From: Oleiphilus sp.
GTDB taxonomy: Bacteria; Pseudomonadota; Gammaproteobacteria; Pseudomonadales; Oleiphilaceae
Direction: 5' to 3'
NCBI GenBank assembly: GCA_006212045.1
Contig: PZPK01000019.1
Coordinates: forward strand, 1-64,000
Length of the DNA: 64,000 nucleotides
Each line of letters starts with the position of its first letter. Position 1 is the first letter of the stretch. The translations under genes and the position numbers were made by a program. The notes beneath the pieces are model-generated. The model ran no database searches. It had not been told where the DNA came from and saw only the letters and a list, made by a program, of their open reading frames with translations. Shown piece after piece: positions 27,208 to 36,688 of this stretch.

Positions 27208-27977
27208 CCATTGCCCAGATCTGGATTGCCTTTACCACTATTCTGGTCAAGGAAGTGCGCCGCTTTACGCGAATTTGGGCGCAAACCATGTTGCCTCCGG
27301 CCATTACCATGGCGCTGTATTTCGTGATTTTCGGTAATCTGATTGGCCCGCGTATCGGCGAGATGGGTGGATACAATTACATGGACTTCATTGTGCCCGG
27401 CCTGATCATGATGTCTGTGATCACGAATTCCTATGCCAATGTGGTGTCTTCGTTCTTCGGGATGAAATTTCAGCGCAGTATCGAGGAAATACTGGTATCG
27501 CCTGTGCCCAATTCGATTGTATTGTTGGGTTATGTCGCAGGTGGCGTCGCGCGTGGTTTGGCCGTGGGCTTCATCGTCACACTGCTGTCGCTTGGATTCA
27601 CCGATCTGCAGGTGCATCATATTGGTGTCACGGCGACGATGGTGCTGTTGACGGCCGTTGTGTTTTCCTTGGGAGGTTTTATCAATGCCGTCTATGCCAC
27701 CAAGTTTGATGATATTTCCATTGTTCCCACTTTTGTGTTGACGCCCTTGACCTATCTCGGCGGTGTATTTTACAGCATTAGCCTGTTGCCTGAGTTTTGG
27801 CAGGGGGTGTCCAAGATCAATCCGATTCTCTATATGGTGAATGCCTTCCGCTATGGCATTCTTGGGGTGAGCGATGTGGATATTCGTGTCTCTTATGGCA
27901 TGGTCATGATCTTCATTGTTTTGCTGTTCTCGTTTTCGCTGTATCTCTTGAACAGAGGCAAGGGGATCAGATCATGA
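27204..27977 (+). CDS. ABC-2 type exporter permease (YadH-like)
   Basis: The 257-aa product has six hydrophobic segments and the ABC-2 permease signature around EEILVSPVPNSIVLLGYVAGG. It also contains the conserved LTPLTYLGGVFYSISLLP near residue 180. It overlaps the ATPase gene by 4 bases, so the two are translationally coupled and form a dimeric exporter in the inner membrane. Length is usual for the family. Confidence 0.92.
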   Translation: MTIAQIWIAFTTILVKEVRRFTRIWAQTMLPPAITMALYFVIFGNLIGPRIGEMGGYNYMDFIVPGLIMMSVITNSYANVVSSFFGMKFQRSIEEILVSPVPNSIVLLGYVAGGVARGLAVGFIVTLLSLGFTDLQVHHIGVTATMVLLTAVVFSLGGFINAVYATKFDDISIVPTFVLTPLTYLGGVFYSISLLPEFWQGVSKINPILYMVNAFRYGILGVSDVDIRVSYGMVMIFIVLLFSFSLYLLNRGKGIRS

Positions 27978-28050
27978 GTGCTACCGGATCAGTTTTGCCA
28001 TGTATTGCTGGCCGGCACATCCGGTTCGGGTAGCCAGGGTTTAAAGGCGT

Positions 28051-28884
28051 ATGACTGACATCGAAAACAGCGGGCTCGGGAAAGCGACCCGTTATGACAG
28101 TGACTATGATCCGGGCCTGCTGTATCCCATTCCCCGCGCGGGGAACCGTGCGACCCTGCGCTCAGGGAATCAGGCGTTTGCAGGTCAGGACTGGTGGACC
28201 TGCTATGAACTTTCCTGGCTGGAGCCCGGTGGCAGACCGCGTGTGGCACTTGCACACTTTCGAATTCCGGCGGATTCCGAATGCCTGATTGAGTCGAAGT
28301 CCTTCAAGCTCTACCTGAATTCCCTTAATCACCTCGAGATTACAAACGAAGCAGCACTGAAGGCTTTATTGGTGAAAGATCTGTCTGACGCCGCCGGTGG
28401 GCCGGTTGTGGTCGAATTGGGTGATATGACCGATGGGGCATTTCCTGTCGCTACCGCTTCGCTGGCGTCGCACTGTATCGACGATATTCCCTGCGATGAC
28501 CGTCATTTCGTGTATCAGCCGGATGCCGGGCTGTTGCACTGCAATATCGACCGTCCGGTGCATCAGGTTATCCATTCGAATCTATTGCGCAGCAATTGCC
28601 CGGTGACCGGTCAGCCGGACTGGGCATCTCTGTTCATTGAGTATCGCGGGCCGCAAATAGATGAGGAATCGCTGCTGCGATACATTATCTCCTATCGCAA
28701 TTGCCAGGATTTTCATGAGCATTGTGTGGAGCAGATTTTTTGTGATCTGATGGCGCAGTGTCAGTGCCAGTCGTTGTCAGTGTATGCAAGGTATACAAGG
28801 CGTGGTGGACTGGATATCAATCCTTATCGGGCCACACCGGATCTGGGTGAACAGGCGCCTTTTGTACGCACCGTTCGGCAATAA
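28051..28884 (+). CDS. queF: NADPH-dependent 7-cyano-7-deazaguanine (preQ0) reductase
   Basis: The 277-aa enzyme reduces preQ0 to preQ1 in queuosine synthesis, modifying the wobble base of certain tRNAs. The length matches the long YqcD-type (two T-fold halves) rather than the ~150-aa type. The QueF motif ESKSFKLYLNS is near residue 92. The nucleophilic Cys is in SNCPVTGQPDWAS, and the acid/base Asp in NCQDFHEHCVEQIF. A start ATG with aaagg four bases upstream is used. It follows the YadGH-type exporter by 73 bases and converges on cyaB. Confidence 0.95.
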   Translation: MTDIENSGLGKATRYDSDYDPGLLYPIPRAGNRATLRSGNQAFAGQDWWTCYELSWLEPGGRPRVALAHFRIPADSECLIESKSFKLYLNSLNHLEITNEAALKALLVKDLSDAAGGPVVVELGDMTDGAFPVATASLASHCIDDIPCDDRHFVYQPDAGLLHCNIDRPVHQVIHSNLLRSNCPVTGQPDWASLFIEYRGPQIDEESLLRYIISYRNCQDFHEHCVEQIFCDLMAQCQCQSLSVYARYTRRGGLDINPYRATPDLGEQAPFVRTVRQ

Positions 28885-28920
28885 GGGGCTGGCCATTACC
28901 CTGATGCAGATTGAAAGGGT

Positions 28921-30303
28921 TTATCTGTCCTTGAGCTTGTCTGCGGCGCGTTCCAGTGCACGGACGACGAGTTCTTTTTCGTCAGCATTGACCTTGTCTG
29001 TGTCGAGATACAGCGCGAACCCGCCTGTTTCGTGTTCGATAAAGCTCTGACCTGCACCGATGTCTCGCCGGAAATCCACGATCTGATAAATCGGAATTGG
29101 CCGGGCAAAGCCTTTTACTGTGATTTCGCCCTTGTCCCGACACATCACTTTGTCTTTAACCAGTGAAAAGGTTTCGTAGGAAATCAGAATTTCGCCGGGT
29201 TCGGCCAGAGATTCCAGCCTGGAAGCAAGATTTACTTCCTTCCCGATAATGGTGTAATCCATGCGATTTTCTGCACCAAAGTTACCAACAGTGCTGTAGC
29301 CGGTACTGATGCCGATGCGGATCTGTAAGGGCGTTTTGATGCCCTGGCTTTGCCATTTCTGACGCAGAATTTTCATGTGTTTGCGCATATCAATCGCCAT
29401 GGCGACGCAGGACAGAGTGTCTTCTTTCACGCCTCGGCTGGTCGGGTCGCCAAAAAAGATCATGATTGAATCCCCGACAAATTTGTCAATGGTGCCGCCG
29501 TATTTAAGCGCAATCTGGGACATCTCGTTAAAGTAGTTGTTGAGCAGCTCCGTCAGCCCTTCAGGTTCCATTTCCTCAGCCAGTTCCGTAAAACCTTTGA
29601 TATCCGAGAAAAAGATCGTCAGTTTCTTGCGTTGTGTTTCAAGGCGAACATCACGTTCGCCAGTGAAAATGGATTGCCATACCTGGGGGGAAAGGTACTT
29701 TGCCAGTTTGTGGGACAGCGAGATCGATTGCTCTCGCTGGTGTTGAATCTGTGACTTGGCTTTGACCAGAGCCTTGGCTTGCTGGTGCGTATAATAGGCG
29801 GTAACGGAAACATAAAAGCCGGCACCAATTCCGGCGACAATACTGACCAGAGGCGGCGTGTCAGGCGCGAACTGCAGGCCAAAAACAAGTGACGAAATAA
29901 TCAGCGAGATTACCAGTACGAAGTTGCCGAGTATCCAGACACGCATTCCGCCGACAATAATAAAACTGAAACTCACCATGAGTACGGAGAAAATGGTGGG
30001 AACCAGGCTGAAGTCAATCAATACAAGACTCATGCCTGCAATCGCCCCGTCGATCAGCAGGGTGTTTTCTCTGGCCGCTGAACTTTGGTTGAGTTTCAGG
30101 TGGCGAATAATAAAATAGAGCAGGTGGGGCCACAGCATGGCGGCGGGAACAAACCAGATCAGGGACTGACTGAAATGACCCTCGACGATACCGACGATGA
30201 AGGTAATGCTGGACGTCAGGTAAGCCAGTACTCGCCCGTTGTAGGCGGGCATGACCGACGGCGTCGGGTCTGCCGCACCGGCAAGAATCTTTGTACTAAT
30301 CAT
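28921..30303 (-). CDS. cyaB: MASE2-domain class III adenylate cyclase (CyaB type)
   Basis: The 460-aa protein makes cAMP from ATP. Residues ~15-185 carry the MASE2 membrane sensor with about six helices. A linker and short coiled coil (QAKALVKAKSQIQHQRE) lead into a class III cyclase domain (~225-410). The first metal-binding Asp is in IFFSDIKGFTELAE, the second in VGDSIMIFFG, and the substrate-specifying Lys in TIDKFVGD. The transition-state Asn/Arg pair is in GKEVNLASRLE. Length and architecture match Pseudomonas aeruginosa CyaB, which feeds the Vfr regulon. It is a single gene, converging on queF and divergent from the nitroreductase. Confidence 0.92.
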   Translation of the reverse strand: MISTKILAGAADPTPSVMPAYNGRVLAYLTSSITFIVGIVEGHFSQSLIWFVPAAMLWPHLLYFIIRHLKLNQSSAARENTLLIDGAIAGMSLVLIDFSLVPTIFSVLMVSFSFIIVGGMRVWILGNFVLVISLIISSLVFGLQFAPDTPPLVSIVAGIGAGFYVSVTAYYTHQQAKALVKAKSQIQHQREQSISLSHKLAKYLSPQVWQSIFTGERDVRLETQRKKLTIFFSDIKGFTELAEEMEPEGLTELLNNYFNEMSQIALKYGGTIDKFVGDSIMIFFGDPTSRGVKEDTLSCVAMAIDMRKHMKILRQKWQSQGIKTPLQIRIGISTGYSTVGNFGAENRMDYTIIGKEVNLASRLESLAEPGEILISYETFSLVKDKVMCRDKGEITVKGFARPIPIYQIVDFRRDIGAGQSFIEHETGGFALYLDTDKVNADEKELVVRALERAADKLKDR

Positions 30304-30534
30304 ATAATAGCTGCCGGCCAGCGGAGACTGGCCACAAACGTTTTTTATCGCTGTTTAGTGTTCTGGCCATGCGGGAGATCCGTTATGATGGCCTGAATCG
30401 CTCTTCCAATATCGGGAAGGGTGTCTTATAAAGTGGACGGCTTAGACTAACAACTATCGAGTCACTGGGCAATTGTTAACGCGGCTTTACATAAACACTT
30501 TGCCTGAATACAAAGTACGCAGAATGAGGATGTT

Positions 30535-31098
30535 ATGGCGTCACCTATGATCGAACAAATTCAGCAGCGAGTATCAACACCCCGTCTTTGCGAGCCGGCA
30601 CCGGACTCCAAACTGTTGCAGGAAATATATCGTTGTGCACTGCGCGCGCCCGACCACAAGGTGCTCAGGCCCTGGCGTTACCTTGTTATAGAAGGGGATG
30701 CCCGGGCTCGTCTGGGTGAGCTGTTCTGTCAGTGTGCCGAAAAGAAAGATGGACCATTGACGCTGGAACAACGCGAAAAGCTGAAAAACAAGCCTTTGCG
30801 CGCGCCACTGATTCTGATCGGCATATCCACCAATCAGGATCACCCCAAAGTACCGGTATTCGAGCAGCAGGTGTCCTGCGGCGTCGGTATTGGCTACATG
30901 CTTTTGGCACTGCAGAGCCTGGGTTTTGCCGGTATGTGGAGAACGGGAGCGATGGCCGAGAATGTGCATCTCAAGGCGGCGTTGGACATTTCGGAAAGCG
31001 AAACGATTGTAGGCTTCCTTTATGTGGGGTCGCCGGTGGGTGAACCTAAGAAAATCGCTGATATTGATCCACGTGACTATTTCACTTTGTGGCCCTAG
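30535..31098 (+). CDS. Nitroreductase family protein (YdjA-like)
   Basis: The 187-aa protein is a small FMN-dependent oxidoreductase of the YdjA branch. APDHKVLRPWRYLVIEGDAR near the N-terminus holds the FMN phosphate-binding segment. The middle GIGYMLLALQSLGFAGMWRTG and C-terminal VGFLYVGSPVGEP are typical of the fold. Such proteins use NAD(P)H to reduce nitro- or quinone-type compounds in vitro; the natural substrate is unknown. The ribosome site gagg is 5 bases before the ATG. It stands between divergent cyaB and the flagellar operon. Confidence 0.9.
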   Translation: MASPMIEQIQQRVSTPRLCEPAPDSKLLQEIYRCALRAPDHKVLRPWRYLVIEGDARARLGELFCQCAEKKDGPLTLEQREKLKNKPLRAPLILIGISTNQDHPKVPVFEQQVSCGVGIGYMLLALQSLGFAGMWRTGAMAENVHLKAALDISESETIVGFLYVGSPVGEPKKIADIDPRDYFTLWP

Positions 31099-31266
31099 CG
31101 GGCCAGCGCTCAAGGCTTACCATTACTCTCGGTGATACTGCGGGGCCGGATTCAGCCAGACGCCCCGTTTTTCCGAAACCTGCCAAGCCTTTCCTCTCTG
31201 GAAATTCCTTGCCGTCAATGTGCGGCGCATAAAATTCCAAGTCATTGATAATAAAGAAAAAGAAAT

Positions 31267-31284
31267 TTGGCATTGGTATTGCTT
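31267..31284 (+). promoter_or_regulatory. Sigma-54 (RpoN) promoter of the flagellar operon
   Basis: The segment ttggcattggtattgctt contains tGGcat-N-ttGCt with GG at 31269-31270 and GC at 31281-31282. This is exactly the GG-N10-GC spacing and close to the full TGGCAY-N5-TTGCW consensus. Transcription would start near 31294, giving a ~93-base leader before flgB. RpoN promoters for flg genes are the rule in Pseudomonas- and Vibrio-type flagellar hierarchies, where FleQ/FlrA or FleR/FlrC activate them. Confidence 0.8.
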
Positions 31285-31386
31285 AATACCTTTCAGAAAT
31301 CTTATGGCGTCTGTAACGCGTTTCAAGGTGGCTGTCCTGTGACAGTGTTGGAAGCGCTCAGGTGCAGTAAATTAGTGGAGCAATTA

Positions 31387-31779
31387 ATGAGCATATCGTT
31401 TGATCGAGCGCTTGGTATTCACCCTCAGGCTCTGGAGCTGAGGGAGAAGCGGGCGGAAGTCTTGGCAAACAATCTGGCCAATGCCGACACTCCGGGATTC
31501 AAGGCGCGGGATTTTGATTTCAAGCAGATGTTGGGATTGCAGATGGACAACCAGCTAAAAATGGCCGCCACAGACGGAAAACATTTGCCGCCTATGGAAG
31601 AGGTGCAGGGGGATGACCTGAAATATCGTGTACCGATGCAGGCAAGTCTGGATGGTAATACGGTCGATACCCAGCAGGAAGTTGCGGAATTTACCAAGAA
31701 CGTTCTGGATTTTCAGGCGAGTTTTCAGTTGTTGAATGGCAAATTCAAGTCTTTGTCGAAAGTATTGAGAGGTGAATAG
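31387..31779 (+). CDS. flgB: Flagellar basal-body rod protein FlgB
   Basis: The 130-aa protein is the proximal rod subunit, exported by the flagellar type III apparatus. The family motif is clear (LANNLANADTPGFKARDF near residue 28), as is the C-terminal helical segment ending in ...FKSLSKVLRGE. The ATG at 31387 is chosen because ggag lies 6 bases upstream and homologues start MSISFDRALGIH; the frame is open to 31267, but that part overlaps the sigma-54 promoter. First gene of an 11-gene run. Confidence 0.95.
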   Translation: MSISFDRALGIHPQALELREKRAEVLANNLANADTPGFKARDFDFKQMLGLQMDNQLKMAATDGKHLPPMEEVQGDDLKYRVPMQASLDGNTVDTQQEVAEFTKNVLDFQASFQLLNGKFKSLSKVLRGE

Positions 31780-31781
31780 AG

Positions 31782-32222
31782 ATGTCGCTTGATCGGATTT
31801 TTGATATCGCGGGCAGCGGCATGTCCGCCCAGTCGATTCGCTTAAATACCACCGCCAGTAATATGGCCAATGCCAATAGCGCTGCCAGCAGCGAAGAAGA
31901 CGTATATCGGGCCAAAAAGCCAGTCTTTGCAGCCGTACAACAAGATGTGATGAATCAGCTGGACCGCTCGCTGAATGGTTATCCGGAAGCGTCGGAAGGG
32001 GTTCAGGTGCGTGACATTGTCGAGAGTGATGCGCCCTTGGCTTTGCGCTATGAACCGCACCACCCGCTTGCCAATGAGGAAGGGTATGTCACCTACCCGA
32101 ACGTGAATGTGGTTGAGGAGATGGCGGATATGCTGTCGGCTTCTCGGAGTTTTCAGACCAATGTAGATGTGATGAACGCGGCCAAGACCATGATGCAGCG
32201 TGTACTGACTTTGGGCCAATAG
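31782..32222 (+). CDS. flgC: Flagellar basal-body rod protein FlgC
   Basis: The 146-aa rod protein starts two bases after flgB. It shows the N-terminal rod signature (IRLNTTASNMANANSA) and the C-terminal helix FQTNVDVMNAAKTMMQRVLT, which together form the D0 coiled coil. VTYPNVNVVEEMADMLSASR is the usual FlgC-specific stretch. Length is slightly above the ~135-residue enterobacterial form. Confidence 0.96.
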   Translation: MSLDRIFDIAGSGMSAQSIRLNTTASNMANANSAASSEEDVYRAKKPVFAAVQQDVMNQLDRSLNGYPEASEGVQVRDIVESDAPLALRYEPHHPLANEEGYVTYPNVNVVEEMADMLSASRSFQTNVDVMNAAKTMMQRVLTLGQ

Positions 32223-32250
32223 CGCGGTTGCTTAAACAGGTAGCGAAATA

Positions 32251-32928
32251 ATGACGACGATAAATACCAGCCAAACGACGGATGTTCTTGCGGATTACCG
32301 TTGGGAGAACACCAAGGCCACCGAGAAGAAGGAGGAGCTGGGGCGTAATGAGTTCATGGAGCTGATGATCGCCCAGCTGGAAAACCAGAGCCCGCTCGAT
32401 CCGCAGGACAATGGTGCCTTTATTTCACAGTTGGCCGAGTTCAGTGCGCTCGAAGAGATGCAGACACTCAACTCAACTGTCAACAATTTCTCGACGCAGT
32501 TCCAGTCCAGTCAGGCTTTGCAGGCCTCGGCCATGGTCGGTCGCAGCGTTCTGGTGCCGGGCACGGAAGCGCCATTGTCTCCTTCCGGAACAATCGAGGG
32601 CGTTGTCGAGATCCCATCCAGCACCAGCTCCTTGCGCATTAGCATATTGAACGGTTCCGGTGAGCTGGTGAACGAATTCAATCTCGGCCAGCAGGCTGCC
32701 GGTGCGATTCCTTTTATCTGGGACGGTACCAACGCTGAAGGGGAGTTAATGCCATACGATGACTACACGATCAGGGCAGATATTAATGTCAGTGGCGAGA
32801 CGCAGCAGGCGAGTACCTTGCTGTCGGCGAACGTAAACAGTGTTTCTATCGCGCAGACCGGTGACATTACCCTGAATCTGCAGGGACTTGGCGCTATTCC
32901 GCTCGAGAACGTCAGAGAAATTAACTAG
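32251..32928 (+). CDS. flgD: Flagellar hook cap / hook assembly protein FlgD
   Basis: The 225-aa protein caps the growing hook and helps FlgE polymerise. The conserved N-terminal block NEFMELMIAQLENQSPLDPQ is followed by FISQLAEFSALEEMQ. The C-terminal part contains the tudor/fibronectin-like hook-cap region (FIWDGTNAEGELMPYDDYTI). Length matches the family. It begins 28 bases after flgC and 83 bases before flgE. Confidence 0.96.
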   Translation: MTTINTSQTTDVLADYRWENTKATEKKEELGRNEFMELMIAQLENQSPLDPQDNGAFISQLAEFSALEEMQTLNSTVNNFSTQFQSSQALQASAMVGRSVLVPGTEAPLSPSGTIEGVVEIPSSTSSLRISILNGSGELVNEFNLGQQAAGAIPFIWDGTNAEGELMPYDDYTIRADINVSGETQQASTLLSANVNSVSIAQTGDITLNLQGLGAIPLENVREIN

Positions 32929-33011
32929 TCCGGGGCAAGTATCCGGGCTTAAAAATGCAAGCGGGCGACCGCGAATTGATTAACACAAGCAAGATTCAGT
33001 AGAGGTGTACC

Positions 33012-34958
33012 ATGACATTTAATGTAGCGTTGAGTGGATTACGAGCGTCAGCGACCGATCTGGAAGTGACCGGTAACAACATCGCAAACGCCAGCACCGT
33101 CGGATTCAAGCGGTCGCGTGCGGAATTTGGTGACATCTATTCAAACAGTTTCTTTGGCGGCGGAACCACCGACATTGGTGATGGTGTCACGGTGCAGAAG
33201 GTACGCCAGCTGCACAGTCAGGGCAACGTCAGTTTCACCGATAACGGGCTGGACATTGCGATTACCGGTAACGGCTATTTTGTCCTCGATGATGGTGGCG
33301 AGCGAAAGTTCTCCCGGGCAGGCCAATTCGGCGTGGATCGTGAGGGGTATCTGGTCAACAACACGGGTATGCGTGTTCAGGGCTTTCAGGCGGATGAAGC
33401 CGGTACCGTTTCCGGGGTTCTGGATAACCTGGTGGTGGAAACCAATGACCTGGCTCCGAGACAGACCACCAATGTAGGTACTTTACTGAACCTTGACTCT
33501 TCGGAACTGGTATTGAGCGAAAGTGGCGCAACCATCGATTCGGATGGCACTGCGATCGGTATTGCCACCGCCGGCACCAGTAATGGTTATGGTGCGCAAA
33601 CGATTGATGTTACGTTGGCCGATGGCACCACAACCCAGCTGGTCACGTCGGCAAATGCCAGTGCTGGCGCTATCGCCTCCCAGTTTGGCGCGCTGACAGG
33701 CGTGGATGCAACAGCACGCACCCAGGCGACGATTCCTGCCGGTACCTTCACCAATACGGGAACGATGAACGTGACGGTCAACGGCATCAGCTTCCAGCCT
33801 ACCGGAGCAACTGTGGCGGATCAGCTCGCAGATCTGGGTAATAAGATCAATTCCTCAGCACTGGTAGGTGTGACCGCGGTAATTGATGGTGGTGGTAACC
33901 TTCAGATTATCCAGAGTCAGGGTGGGGATCTGGTGTTCGGGTTTGCCGGAGGCGCAGGGGACAGTTACCAGATTGAGGGTACTGATTCACCAGTCACAAC
34001 CCTCACCATGAACGGTGGTACACCGCAGGGTACTGTTGGTGGTGAGGTGACCTTTATTCTTGATGACGATGTCAGCTTTGCCAATGCTGCGGCGTCTACC
34101 GATATCGTGGCCAATTTCGTCGGCGCCCCCTTCGTGAACAACCAGTTTGATCCGGATGATCCGGGTACCTATAACCATGCCACTTCGACCACAATCTTTG
34201 ACAGTCTGGGTAATTCCCATATTCTCAGCATGTTTTTTGTCAAGCAGGGGCTCAACGCCTCTACTCAGCCAAATACCTGGCAGATGCATGTGCAGATTGA
34301 TGGTGAGGACGTCGGTGATCCCTTGATCGGGACGACGCCGTCGCGTGCGACCTACAATATCGTTTTCAACGAAGATGGCACGGTCAATGACACGCTGACA
34401 GATGAGGTGCTGATCTCCAACTGGGTACCACTGGATGCTGATGGCAACCCCAATGGTGCACTTGCACCGCAGAATGTAGTGAATGGCGGTAGTTTGCCGA
34501 TTGATTTTCCCCCAACGAATTCAAACTTCGAAATTGATATTTCGGAGCTGACTCAATTTGGCAGTGCCTTTGCGGTCAACGACCTGAACCAGAATGGCTA
34601 TACCACCGGTCGTCTGGTTGGGCTTGATGTGGATGCCGAGGGTGTCATTCTGTCCCGTTTCTCCAATGGTGAGTCCCAGGTCCTGGGTCAGGTAGCACTT
34701 GCCAACTTTAATGACGTTGAAGGGCTGGCACCGGTAGGCGATACCGTATGGGTGGGTACTTTTGCATCGGGGGATGCTGTAATCGGCGCGCCTGGCACAG
34801 CCTCTCTGGGAGTTTTAACGTCCTCGGCAGTGGAGCAGTCCAATGTGGACCTGTCCAACGAGCTGGTAAACCTGATTATTGCGCAGCGTAATTATCAGGC
34901 AAATTCCAAAACTATTGAGACAGCGGATACTATCCAGCAGACCATCCTGAATATCTAA
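33012..34958 (+). CDS. flgE: Flagellar hook protein FlgE, enlarged
   Basis: The 648-aa product forms the hook. The conserved N-terminal helix (ALSGLRASATDLEVTGNN) and C-terminal helix (NVDLSNELVNLIIAQRNYQA) match the family, and TTIFDSLGNSHILSMFFVK is the usual core strand. Enterobacterial FlgE is about 400 residues, so roughly 240 extra residues lie in the central surface-exposed domains (~170-400, Ala/Thr/Gly-rich). Large hook proteins are known in Pseudomonas-like and marine genera. The ribosome site is agaggtgtacc before the ATG. Confidence 0.95.
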   Translation: MTFNVALSGLRASATDLEVTGNNIANASTVGFKRSRAEFGDIYSNSFFGGGTTDIGDGVTVQKVRQLHSQGNVSFTDNGLDIAITGNGYFVLDDGGERKFSRAGQFGVDREGYLVNNTGMRVQGFQADEAGTVSGVLDNLVVETNDLAPRQTTNVGTLLNLDSSELVLSESGATIDSDGTAIGIATAGTSNGYGAQTIDVTLADGTTTQLVTSANASAGAIASQFGALTGVDATARTQATIPAGTFTNTGTMNVTVNGISFQPTGATVADQLADLGNKINSSALVGVTAVIDGGGNLQIIQSQGGDLVFGFAGGAGDSYQIEGTDSPVTTLTMNGGTPQGTVGGEVTFILDDDVSFANAAASTDIVANFVGAPFVNNQFDPDDPGTYNHATSTTIFDSLGNSHILSMFFVKQGLNASTQPNTWQMHVQIDGEDVGDPLIGTTPSRATYNIVFNEDGTVNDTLTDEVLISNWVPLDADGNPNGALAPQNVVNGGSLPIDFPPTNSNFEIDISELTQFGSAFAVNDLNQNGYTTGRLVGLDVDAEGVILSRFSNGESQVLGQVALANFNDVEGLAPVGDTVWVGTFASGDAVIGAPGTASLGVLTSSAVEQSNVDLSNELVNLIIAQRNYQANSKTIETADTIQQTILNI

Positions 34959-35036
34959 TGGAAGCGCGGTTGAAGTTTGCACTTTTCTCGCGGTCCGTGC
35001 CGCAGCAGTCGGGTTGTAGTTTGAGGTAGGTTAGAA

Positions 35037-35777
35037 ATGGACAAGGCACTATATATTGCAATGAGTGGCGCCAAAGAAATGATGTTGGCGCAAACCACGC
35101 ATGCCAATAATCTGGCCAATGTGAATACCACGGGTTTCAAGCATGACTTTGAGCAGGCTCGCAGTATGCAAGTGTTTGCAGAGCATCCGCATCATCCGAC
35201 CCGTGCTTATGTCATGTCGGAGCGTCCGGGCACCAACTTTACGCAAGGGTCGTTGATTCAGACAGGTAATGCGCTGGATGTTGCCGTGAAAGGTGAGGGC
35301 TGGATTGCTGTTCAGACCGCCGATGGTTCCGAGGCATACACGCGTGCGGGCAATCTGCACGTGGATGTTAACGGGCAGGTGAGAACGGGTGCGGGTCTGC
35401 CGGTTTTGGGCAATGGCGGCTTATTGGTTGTCCCCCCCTCAACCACGGTTGAAATCGGTTCCGACGGAACCGTCTCGGTCTTGGCTCAGGGCGATGTTGC
35501 GCTGGCGCAGGTAGATCAGATAAAACTGGTCAATCCGCCCGTGGACCAACTTGAAAAACAGGAAGATGGGCTCGTACACCTGAAAGACGGCGAAGCGGCT
35601 GATCCGGATGGTCTTGTACGCTTGCATACCGGTTTTCTTGAAGGTTCCAATGTTAATTCAGTGCATGAAATGACTGAAATCCTTTCTCTGACCCGCCAGT
35701 ACGAAATGCAGGTCAAAATGATGACCAATGCTCAGGAATTAAGTGAGTCATCGGCACGTTTGTTGCAATTCTCCTAG
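35037..35777 (+). CDS. flgF: Flagellar basal-body rod protein FlgF
   Basis: The 246-aa proximal rod protein carries the rod/hook N-terminus (THANNLANVNTTGFKHDF) and a C-terminus with HEMTEILSLTRQYEMQVKMM. It sits 78 bases after flgE. In Pseudomonas a second operon starts at flgF, but I find no properly spaced sigma-54 site here. Length is normal. Confidence 0.95.
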   Translation: MDKALYIAMSGAKEMMLAQTTHANNLANVNTTGFKHDFEQARSMQVFAEHPHHPTRAYVMSERPGTNFTQGSLIQTGNALDVAVKGEGWIAVQTADGSEAYTRAGNLHVDVNGQVRTGAGLPVLGNGGLLVVPPSTTVEIGSDGTVSVLAQGDVALAQVDQIKLVNPPVDQLEKQEDGLVHLKDGEAADPDGLVRLHTGFLEGSNVNSVHEMTEILSLTRQYEMQVKMMTNAQELSESSARLLQFS

Positions 35778-35870
35778 AAAGATCAAAAAGACCCTGAAAA
35801 GCGGCAGAAATTTGCTGCTTGATGCCGGTCGATTGATTCCTGATTGGTTGTACGTTTTGGGAGAGAAGCA

Positions 35871-36659
35871 ATGCATTCGGCTTTATATGTCAGCAAAACA
35901 GGTCTTAGCGCACAAGATACCGCGTTAACGACCATTTCCAATAACCTGGCAAACGTCTCTACCGTGGGTTTTAAGCGGGATACGGCAGTGTTCCAGGATC
36001 TGTTATATCAGATTACGCGTGAACCGGGCGCAGCAACTTCCCAGGATTCGCAGTTACCCTCAGGCCTTCAATTGGGCACCGGCGTGCGCATTGCCGGTAC
36101 GGCAAAACAATTTACCCAAGGTTCGATGCAAGTGACAGAGCGTGCTCTGGACGTGGCGGTAATGGGACGTGGCATGTTTCAGATTCTGATGCCGGACGGT
36201 TCGACCGCCTATACGCGTAATGGACAGTTTCAGGTAAATGCTGACGGAGAAGTGGTAACGGCAAATGGTTACCCGCTACAGCCGGCAATTACTGTCCCGA
36301 ACAATACCTCCATTGTAACGATCGGGAATGATGGCACCGTTTCCATCAGTATTTCTGGTCAGGAGAATGCGGCCACCCAGATTGGCCAGATCGATCTGGC
36401 CGATTTCGTGAATCCGCAGGGTTTGAAAGCGATCGGGGACAACCTGTTCAGGGAAACTGCAGCCAGTGGTAATCCCATCGTCGGGACACCGGGACTTGCC
36501 GGTTTGGGCGATATCCGACAAGGCTCCCTGGAAACCTCCAATGTCGATGTTGTTGAAGAAATGGTCAATATGATCACCACACAGCGCGCCTACGAGATGA
36601 ACTCCAAGGTCGTCACGACGGCAGACCAGATGCTGCAGTTTGTGACGCAGAATCTGTAG
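35871..36659 (+). CDS. flgG: Flagellar distal rod protein FlgG
   Basis: The 262-aa distal rod protein begins [16 protein letters not shown], with the usual [20 protein letters not shown], and ends ...[20 protein letters not shown]. The ATG at 35871 is preceded by gggagagaagca, so it is preferred over an in-frame GTG/ATG extension from 35844. It lies 93 bases after flgF and shares length and fold with other FlgG proteins. Confidence 0.96.
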   Translation: MHSALYVSKTGLSAQDTALTTISNNLANVSTVGFKRDTAVFQDLLYQITREPGAATSQDSQLPSGLQLGTGVRIAGTAKQFTQGSMQVTERALDVAVMGRGMFQILMPDGSTAYTRNGQFQVNADGEVVTANGYPLQPAITVPNNTSIVTIGNDGTVSISISGQENAATQIGQIDLADFVNPQGLKAIGDNLFRETAASGNPIVGTPGLAGLGDIRQGSLETSNVDVVEEMVNMITTQRAYEMNSKVVTTADQMLQFVTQNL

Positions 36660-36688
36660 TCGGGACTAGCTTGGTAAGGAGAGTTTCT

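Noticed and set aside
34968-34980. Sigma-54-like ggttgaagtttgc upstream of flgF
   Set aside because: GG and GC are separated by 9 bases, not 10, and it overlaps the end of flgE; a second flg promoter is not supported here.
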